From contig PMIW01000210.1 of the NCBI GenBank assembly GCA_003158365.1, positions 7,995-29,848 of the forward strand: a DNA stretch of 21,854 nt, written 5' to 3'. Below are positions 16,131 to 21,854 of the stretch, in pieces. The notes under the pieces are model-generated. The model saw only the letters and a program-made list of their open reading frames with translations, had not been told where the DNA came from and did not search any database. The stretch is from Ignavibacteriota bacterium (GTDB lineage Bacteria > Bacteroidota > Ignavibacteria > Tepidaquicellales > Tepidaquicellaceae). Both the position numbers and the translations under genes were made by a program. The first letter of the stretch is position 1. Every line of letters begins with the position of its first letter.

Positions 16131-16745
16131 ATGAAATATTTTTTTACGATTTTCATAATACTGTTTTCTATTAATGCATTTTCCCAGGATGCTGATTCAA
16201 GTGATTATTTCAGAGCGGGTATTTACGGAGGTATGTACATTCCAAACAGTAATTTTTATGTTGATACCAAATTGTCCAATACAATTTCAATAGAAGCTGA
16301 ATACATAAAAACAAATAATATTGCATTTTATTTAAGAGGTTTATTCGAAAAGAAACCTTATTATTCTTATACTGATGTTTTGTATGTCGATAAACCTGTT
16401 AATTACAGGCTGGTAATTTCTTTCGGGGGCAGATATTATCTTAACCGGAAAAATATAAGACCATACGTTCAAATCGGCTTAAATCAGGAAACAAATTTCA
16501 CGGGTAAAGAATCTTATTATTATACGTCTGAGGGTGTTACAAGGTATTATTCATACAGTTCACAAAGGGAATATTCTTATTCTGTGAATTTTGGACTTGG
16601 ATTGGATATTAAAATATTGAAAAAGTTTTCTGCTGTTGCTGAATATAATTTGTACAGAGTTTACACGAATGTTGATGATGAAAAGATACCGATTTTCAGA
16701 ACGTTCTCCATTCTTGCAGGTATAAAATATAATTTGACATTTTAA
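16131..16745 (+). CDS. Predicted outer-membrane beta-barrel protein, tandem copy 1
   Basis: Secreted 204-residue protein of unknown function. It has a signal peptide with hydrophobic core at residues 4-15 and probable cleavage after AFS, leaving an N-terminal Gln. The mature part has repeated amphipathic, aromatic-rich strands with tyrosine-rich loops and ends GIKYNLTF; a final aromatic residue is typical of barrels recognised by the Bam machinery. The size suits a small, about eight-stranded barrel. It shares with the next gene the block IGLNQETN and the ending GIKYNL, so the two are tandem paralogues. There is no Shine-Dalgarno. Porin, adhesin or structural roles cannot be told apart. Confidence 0.82.
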   Translation: MKYFFTIFIILFSINAFSQDADSSDYFRAGIYGGMYIPNSNFYVDTKLSNTISIEAEYIKTNNIAFYLRGLFEKKPYYSYTDVLYVDKPVNYRLVISFGGRYYLNRKNIRPYVQIGLNQETNFTGKESYYYTSEGVTRYYSYSSQREYSYSVNFGLGLDIKILKKFSAVAEYNLYRVYTNVDDEKIPIFRTFSILAGIKYNLTF

Positions 16746-16781
16746 TAAAAAATAAATTATTTAGAAAAATTATAAAATCTT

Positions 16782-17396
16782 ATGAAAAAATTATTCGTAA
16801 TTATCTTTTTTCTGATTACTGTTAATGTATTTTCTCAGGGTGCAGATTCCTGTGATTATTTTAGAATCGGATTGTACGGAGGAATGTATTCAACTCAAAA
16901 CGCTACTGATATTGAGGGAAATAATCAGTACTTAAACTCTGTTGCACTGGAAGGCGAATACGTTCAATCCAGAAATTTTGCTTTTTTCATCAGGGGAATA
17001 TATGAATTTACTCAAATTCCTCAGAACTCAAATGGTAGTTTTACTTATATTGATGCTCCTTCATCTTCACGTATTGTATTTACTTTTGGAGCAAGATATT
17101 ACTTAAGAGATAAAAATATAAAACCCTATTTTCAAATAGGACTTAATCAGGAAACAAATTATAAAAGTGCATACTCTTATACATACATTTCTCCGGGTAA
17201 TTATGAATACCATTCTTATAATTCTGAATGGTATTATAATTATTCGTTAAATTTTGGAGTCGGACTTAATGTTAAATTATTTAAAAACATATCAGCAGAT
17301 GTAAAGTATGATTTATACAAAGTATTTTCAGGCGAATATTCTTATTTTAACAGATACTCTGTGATAGCAGGCATTAAATACAACTTAATCTATTGA
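16782..17396 (+). CDS. Predicted outer-membrane beta-barrel protein, tandem copy 2
   Basis: Also 204 residues, a paralogue of the preceding gene, from which it is separated by 36 AT-rich bases; the two are probably co-transcribed. The signal peptide is cleaved after VFS before Gln19. Shared landmarks are DYFRxGxYGGMY near the mature N-terminus, ARYYLRDKNIKPYFQIGLNQ (GRYYLNRKNIRPYVQIGLNQ in copy 1), SxNFGxGLxxK, and the terminal GIKYNLIY, which ends in an aromatic residue. The long tyrosine- and serine-rich stretches in the middle (about residues 80-90 and 128-148) differ between copies and are likely surface loops. Function is unknown. Confidence 0.82.
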   Translation: MKKLFVIIFFLITVNVFSQGADSCDYFRIGLYGGMYSTQNATDIEGNNQYLNSVALEGEYVQSRNFAFFIRGIYEFTQIPQNSNGSFTYIDAPSSSRIVFTFGARYYLRDKNIKPYFQIGLNQETNYKSAYSYTYISPGNYEYHSYNSEWYYNYSLNFGVGLNVKLFKNISADVKYDLYKVFSGEYSYFNRYSVIAGIKYNLIY

Positions 17397-17537
17397 CATT
17401 TTTAGCAGTAAAAATTATTTAAAGATTAAGGTACGATTTTCTTCTATTTCTCGTCTTTTCTATGCTCAAATTGTAGAATTGTAATACTAATCTAAATGTA
17501 TTAATTTAAAACTTATTTTCAAAAATTACGTATTATT

Positions 17538-19637
17538 ATGATGAAAAAGTATATTAACAGATTCATATTTGTTTTTTTTATAACTGTTTTAGCACCTTTC
17601 TATTTATATTCACAAAACCTTTACAATGGCATTGACCTTGATACCGTAAAGGCACAGAAATTCGACATCGGCAAAATGTGGACTTTCGACTATCCGCCGG
17701 TTGAATATTTCTCGGAAACATATAATTTTACTCCTTCTAAAGAGTGGCTTGAAAATGTCAGAATGTCTGCGCTTAAATTTGCGGATTACTGTTCCGCCTC
17801 TTTTATTTCCGAAGACGGTCTTGTGATGACAAATCATCACTGCGGCAGGGAATCGGTAACTGGAGTCGAGCAGCCCGGCGAGGATCTGCATAAAAACGGT
17901 TTTTATGCCGAGACTCTGGATAAAGAAAGAAAAGTAAAGGAATTGTTTGTTGAGCAGCTCGTGAAAATTGTCGATGTTACTAAAGATGTTATCGATGCAA
18001 TGGATGCAGGCACTACAGCCGATGAAAAAATAGACTACAAGACTAAAAAAATAAAAGAACTTGAAGAAAAAAACGGTAAAGAATCCGGAATGAAATGCCA
18101 GGTCGTTACATTTTATAACGGCGGTCAGTATTCCCTTTATTTTTACAAAAGTTATAATGATGTAAGATTGGTATTTGCCCCCGAGGACCAGGCAGGATTT
18201 TTCGGAGGGGACCCTGATAATTTTACATATCCCAGATACAATCTCGACTGCACTTTTTTCAGAGTTTATGATGAAAACGGAAATCCGTTAAAGACTAAAA
18301 ATTATTTCAAATGGAGTACAAGCGGAGCAACATTGGGAGAGCCTATTTTTGTAATCGGAAATCCCGGCACAACCAACCGCCTGAATACCATCGCCCAGCT
18401 TGAATATAAGCGCGATGTAGAATATCCGAAAGAACTTTTATTGATTAATAAATTTATAATTATACTCGAAGATTTTTGTGCCAAGAATCCTGAAATGAGT
18501 AAATATTTTAATGACCAGATTTTCAGCCTGAAGAATTCACAAAAGGTCTATATCGGTATGATTAAGGGATTAAGCGACCCCGTACTTATGGCAAGAAAAA
18601 AAGATTTCGAAAAGAATTTCAGAAATTCAGTCGAATCGAACACAAAACTGAATGAAAAATACGGAAATGTCTGGGATGAAATTTCAAATGTCAGGACCGA
18701 TTTGAAAAAAATAAATCCGGCTATAAGCGCATACAGCGTTACGCCAAATTCGTCCTCTTATATGATAATGGCAGATACACTTGTAAAGCTTTCTAAGAGG
18801 AATGAAAAACTGAATAAAGGCTTTGTTTCCGCGTTATTCGGTAATGATATATTCGGGGAAAACCTTTTAAGGATTGAGCTTACTAATCTTATCGATAATG
18901 CAGGGTACGAAGATAAAATAGTAAATAATTTTATCGGCACAAGAACTGTCGATGAAGCAGTCGAATACTTAATGAAAAATTCGGCGATTAATTCGGAAAG
19001 CAGTGTAAAGGATTTCATTAAAAAATCTCCCGAAGAAATTCTTGCTTCTAATGACCCGTTCATTAATTTCATAATCCAGACTTCCGATACACTGAAATCA
19101 CTGAAAGAAATAAGTTCAAAACTTCACAAGCGGGAAGATATTGCAAATCAGAAACTGGGAAACGCAATTTACGAAGTGTTTGGAAATTCTATTCCTCCCG
19201 ATGCTACCTTTACACTGAGAATTTCAGACGGTGTTATAAAACCGTATAATTACAACGGTACTGTCGCTCCGCCGAAAACCACGTTCTACGGTGCTTACGA
19301 CAGATACTATTCATTCGAAAAAAAGAATCCATGGGATTTGCCGAAATTATGGATTAATCCTCCGAAAGAATTTAAACTCGAAACGCCATTTAATTTCATA
19401 TCCACTTGTGATATCAGCGGAGGAAGCTCGGGAAGCCCGGTAATAAACAGGAACGCTGAAATAGTCGGACTTGCATTCGACGGAAACATCGAAAGCCTGC
19501 CCGGTGATTTTATATATACATCGGAAGTGCCGCAAATGGTTTCGGTTGATTCGGAAGCATTAAAAGAAGCTATAAAAAATCTTTATAAAGCAAAAAGATT
19601 AAGCGAAGAACTGAGAACAGGTAAACTTTCAAAATAA
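17538..19637 (+). CDS. Secreted S46-family dipeptidyl-peptidase (DPP7-like), tandem copy 1
   Basis: Periplasmic exo-serine peptidase that should release dipeptides from oligopeptide N-termini. A signal peptide (core about residues 8-20) is cleaved around YS/Q26. The chymotrypsin-like triad is inferred as H101 (TNHHCG), D237 (YNLDC) and S631 (GGSSGSP); the spacing matches S46 enzymes with their inserted helical domain, here about residues 280-590. Gly649, 18 residues after the nucleophile (LAFDGN), sits where DPP11 has Arg673 and DPP7 has Gly, so hydrophobic rather than acidic P1 preference is inferred. The N-terminus-binding Asn-Trp of known S46 enzymes appears as N228-F229. Length 699 is typical. 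Two ATGs in tandem (17538, 17541) make the exact start uncertain by one residue. Confidence 0.92.
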   Translation: MMKKYINRFIFVFFITVLAPFYLYSQNLYNGIDLDTVKAQKFDIGKMWTFDYPPVEYFSETYNFTPSKEWLENVRMSALKFADYCSASFISEDGLVMTNHHCGRESVTGVEQPGEDLHKNGFYAETLDKERKVKELFVEQLVKIVDVTKDVIDAMDAGTTADEKIDYKTKKIKELEEKNGKESGMKCQVVTFYNGGQYSLYFYKSYNDVRLVFAPEDQAGFFGGDPDNFTYPRYNLDCTFFRVYDENGNPLKTKNYFKWSTSGATLGEPIFVIGNPGTTNRLNTIAQLEYKRDVEYPKELLLINKFIIILEDFCAKNPEMSKYFNDQIFSLKNSQKVYIGMIKGLSDPVLMARKKDFEKNFRNSVESNTKLNEKYGNVWDEISNVRTDLKKINPAISAYSVTPNSSSYMIMADTLVKLSKRNEKLNKGFVSALFGNDIFGENLLRIELTNLIDNAGYEDKIVNNFIGTRTVDEAVEYLMKNSAINSESSVKDFIKKSPEEILASNDPFINFIIQTSDTLKSLKEISSKLHKREDIANQKLGNAIYEVFGNSIPPDATFTLRISDGVIKPYNYNGTVAPPKTTFYGAYDRYYSFEKKNPWDLPKLWINPPKEFKLETPFNFISTCDISGGSSGSPVINRNAEIVGLAFDGNIESLPGDFIYTSEVPQMVSVDSEALKEAIKNLYKAKRLSEELRTGKLSK

Positions 19638-19684
19638 TTTAAAATAATTTTAATTAATCTCTTATAAATTTAATAATATTTAAA

Positions 19685-21763
19685 ATGCTAAAAAAATCAT
19701 TCACATTTTATTTACTGGTATTATTCGTATTTACATTCGGTAATATCGGCGCGCAAAATCTTGATACGGTTAAAGCAGGAAAGTTCGACAACGGGAAGAT
19801 GTGGACTTTCGATTATCCGCCTTCGGATTATTTAAGCGAAACTTACGGATTCCGCCCTTCACAGGAATGGCTCGATAACGTAAGAATGTCAGCCCTGCGT
19901 TTCGCAACATATTGCTCAGCTTCATTCGTTTCTGCTGACGGACTCGTAATGACAAACCATCACTGCGGCCGTGAATCGGTCACTGAAGTAGAACAAAAAG
20001 GCGAAGACCTTCACGGTAAAGGATTCCTCGCAATTAATTTTGCAGATGAAAGAAAAGTACCGGGATTATTCGTCGACCAGCTTGTAAAAATTGTTGACGT
20101 AACAAAAGACGTTCACGATGCAATCGATGCAGGCCAGACCAACGATGAAAAAATCAAAAACAAAGATAAGAAAATAAAAGAAATCGAAGCTGAAAATACT
20201 AAACCCGGAATGAAAGCTCAGGTCGTGACTTTATACAGCGGCGGACTTTATTCTCTTTATATTTACAAAAGATATAATGATGTCAGACTTGTTTTCGCAC
20301 CCGAGGACCAGGCAGGATTCTTCGGCGGTGACCCTGATAACTTCACATATCCGAGATATAATTTAGATTGTACATTCTTCAGAGTATATGATGAATCTGG
20401 AAAACCTTTGAAAACCGAACATTATTTCAAATGGAGCCCAAAAGGAGCAGGTTTAAACGAACCCATTTTTGTTGTTGGCAATCCCGGCAGAACAAGCCGC
20501 CTGAATACAGTTGCCCAGCTTGAATACAAGCGCGATGTATCCTATCCCGATGTTTCGTTGTTCCTAGATTTCATGGTTGATTATTACAGAGATGTAATTG
20601 CAAAAGACCCTTCAAAAGGAAAAGAACTTAACGACAGGCTTTTCTCATATGCAAATTCACAGAAAGTTTATCACGGCATAGTTAAAGGATTAAATGATGG
20701 TGTAATAATGGCAAAGAAAAAAGATTTTGAAAAGAAATTCAGAGCCGCAATAGACGCAAACCCGACGCTGAAAGCTAAATATGCAGGCGTGTGGGATAAT
20801 ATTGCGAGCGCAAATGCCGAAGTAACAAAAGTGTATCCTGAATTTTATAGCTATCGTGTTAATCCTAATTTAAATCCTTCTTATTTTGTAATTGCAGATA
20901 AAATTATCGCAGGATTTAAATCAAATACTCCTGTCTCAGAAAGTGAAATAAAATCAATGTTCGATAAAGCTGATAAAGAATATGATAATAAAGCACTCGA
21001 ATTCCTTGTAGGCCAGTATATAAGAAAACTGGGAAGCACAAATCCAAATGTTAAAGTATTAACCGGTGGAAATACAGGAATGGATGCGGTAAATTATATT
21101 CTGAATAATTCCGCACTTGTATCTTATGATAAAACAATAGCACTTGTTAATCAGGGCAGTGATGCATTTTTAAATTCATCCGACCCGATAGTTTTTTATA
21201 TTGCAAATTCAAGAGCAAGATTCGATGAAATAAGTAAAAAAATTGATGAACAAAGGGCAATCGAAAAAGGCAATATTGAATTACTCGGACAGGCAATTTA
21301 TGATGCGTTTGGCACAAGCATACCGCCTGATGCTACTTTTACTCTCAGAATTTCGGACGGTGTAATCAAATCATACGAATATAACGGAACTATCGCTCCG
21401 CCGAAAACCACGTTCTACGGCATTTACGACAGGTATTTCTCTTTCTCGAAAGAATCTCCGTTCGATTTACCAAGCAGATGGATAAATCCTCCGAAGGAAT
21501 TTAACTTATCCACTCCTTTTGATTTCATATCTACAAATGATATAATCGGCGGCAACTCAGGAAGCCCTGTTATTAATAAATATGCTGAAATAGTCGGCCT
21601 GGCTTTTGACGGTAACATGGAAAGCTTAACCGATGAGATTATTTATCTCGACGATAAACCGCATACAGTATCGGTTGACTCCGAAGGTTTAATCGAAGCA
21701 GTTAAAAATCTTTATAAAGTAGAAAGGCTTTCATACGAACTCCGCTTCGGAAAAATGAAGTAA
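19685..21763 (+). CDS. Secreted S46-family dipeptidyl-peptidase (DPP7-like), tandem copy 2
   Basis: Paralogue of the preceding peptidase, 692 residues, separated by 47 AT-rich bases. The signal peptide is cleaved near GA/Q24. Inferred catalytic residues are H93 (TNHHCG), D228 (YNLDC) and S625 (GGNSGSP), with Gly643 at the DPP11-arginine position. The catalytic barrel regions are nearly identical to copy 1, for instance the whole stretch from APEDQAGFF to DCTFFRVYDE, while the helical domain between about residues 270 and 580 is much more diverged. This pattern suggests the same chemistry with possibly different substrate entry or preference. No terminator of the usual kind follows; two palindromes do. 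Confidence 0.92.
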   Translation: MLKKSFTFYLLVLFVFTFGNIGAQNLDTVKAGKFDNGKMWTFDYPPSDYLSETYGFRPSQEWLDNVRMSALRFATYCSASFVSADGLVMTNHHCGRESVTEVEQKGEDLHGKGFLAINFADERKVPGLFVDQLVKIVDVTKDVHDAIDAGQTNDEKIKNKDKKIKEIEAENTKPGMKAQVVTLYSGGLYSLYIYKRYNDVRLVFAPEDQAGFFGGDPDNFTYPRYNLDCTFFRVYDESGKPLKTEHYFKWSPKGAGLNEPIFVVGNPGRTSRLNTVAQLEYKRDVSYPDVSLFLDFMVDYYRDVIAKDPSKGKELNDRLFSYANSQKVYHGIVKGLNDGVIMAKKKDFEKKFRAAIDANPTLKAKYAGVWDNIASANAEVTKVYPEFYSYRVNPNLNPSYFVIADKIIAGFKSNTPVSESEIKSMFDKADKEYDNKALEFLVGQYIRKLGSTNPNVKVLTGGNTGMDAVNYILNNSALVSYDKTIALVNQGSDAFLNSSDPIVFYIANSRARFDEISKKIDEQRAIEKGNIELLGQAIYDAFGTSIPPDATFTLRISDGVIKSYEYNGTIAPPKTTFYGIYDRYFSFSKESPFDLPSRWINPPKEFNLSTPFDFISTNDIIGGNSGSPVINKYAEIVGLAFDGNMESLTDEIIYLDDKPHTVSVDSEGLIEAVKNLYKVERLSYELRFGKMK

Positions 21764-21781
21764 ATCACCAATTACTTTGTC

Positions 21782-21801
21782 ATTCCTGCGGAAGCAGGAA
21801 T
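21782..21801. repeat. REP-like palindrome 1 (ATTCCTGC...GCAGGAAT)
   Basis: A perfect 8-bp inverted repeat, ATTCCTGC and GCAGGAAT, around a GGAA loop, flanked by GTC and CC. The form GTCATTCC-stem-GGAATCC is a widely seen bacterial extragenic repeat type. There is no T-tract after it, so it is not a standard terminator, though it could protect the 3' end of the peptidase mRNA. Confidence 0.6.
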
Positions 21802-21828
21802 CCAAAACACGAAACAGTTCTATATCCT

Positions 21829-21854
21829 CGTTCCCAACGTCCTCGTTGGGAACG
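21829..21854. repeat. REP-like palindrome 2 (CGTTCCCAACG...CGTTGGGAACG)
   Basis: A perfect 11-bp inverted repeat, CGTTCCCAACG and CGTTGGGAACG, around a TCCT loop, ending exactly at the window edge. Its G/C content is much above the surroundings. Similar TTCCCAxxx/xxxTGGGAA hairpins occur as dispersed extragenic repeats in several phyla, sometimes mobilised by RAYT or IS200/IS605-type transposases; no transposase is visible here. More of the element may lie beyond the edge. Confidence 0.6.

Noticed and set aside
17398..17415. Perfect 7-bp hairpin ATTTTTA-GCAG-TAAAAAT two bases after the second barrel gene
   Set aside because: The stem is A/T only and no T-run follows; it is too weak to call a terminator in such AT-rich sequence.

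Overview
The window is a long single-strand run of genes (all on +) from an AT-rich bacterium. It holds nearly all of a division and cell wall (dcw) cluster, followed by a short accessory region of secreted proteins. Several traits point to the Bacteroidota/Chlorobiota/Ignavibacteriota group: family S46 dipeptidyl-peptidases, signal peptides whose mature proteins would all begin with Gln (the Bacteroidetes 'Q-rule'), weak or absent Shine-Dalgarno sites, and murC running directly into ftsQ without murB or ddl. A dcw-encoded murF and an FtsI with PASTA repeats would fit the Ignavibacteria side of that group. This placement is inference; there is no rRNA gene here to confirm it.

Positions 1-15751 encode, in order: the 3' end of rsmH (mraW), an ftsL-like gene, ftsI (class B PBP with two PASTA domains), murE, murF, mraY, murD, ftsW, murG, an unrecognised two-TM membrane protein, murC, ftsQ, ftsA and ftsZ. 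Most junctions overlap or are a few bases apart: overlaps of 8, 11, 4, 4, 8 and 4 bases, and gaps of 2-6 bases. The only larger gaps are 44 bases before mraY, 27 before ftsA and 71 before ftsZ. This looks like one transcription unit with strong translational coupling. Three genes (mraY, murD, ftsQ) begin with TTG. Together they make the UDP-MurNAc-pentapeptide (MurC, MurD, MurE, MurF), transfer it to lipid (MraY, MurG), polymerise and crosslink it (FtsW, FtsI), and build the divisome (FtsL, FtsQ, FtsA, FtsZ). MurE carries the DNPR motif of meso-diaminopimelate-adding enzymes.

Positions 15752-16130 are a 379-base non-coding spacer. It contains a tandem AT heptad repeat, an 11-bp perfect inverted repeat, an interrupted GC-richer hairpin and a convincing Rho-independent terminator (15997-16024) that should end the dcw transcript.

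Positions 16131-21763 hold two tandem duplications: a pair of 204-residue predicted outer-membrane beta-barrel proteins, then a pair of approximately 700-residue secreted S46 serine peptidases with intact catalytic residues and a glycine at the position that in DPP11 is the acidic-specificity arginine. The window ends in two back-to-back REP-like palindromes (21782-21801 and 21829-21854).

I did not find a CRISPR array, tRNA, rRNA, transposase or any obviously new multi-gene system. The least explained coding item is the small membrane protein embedded between murG and murC.
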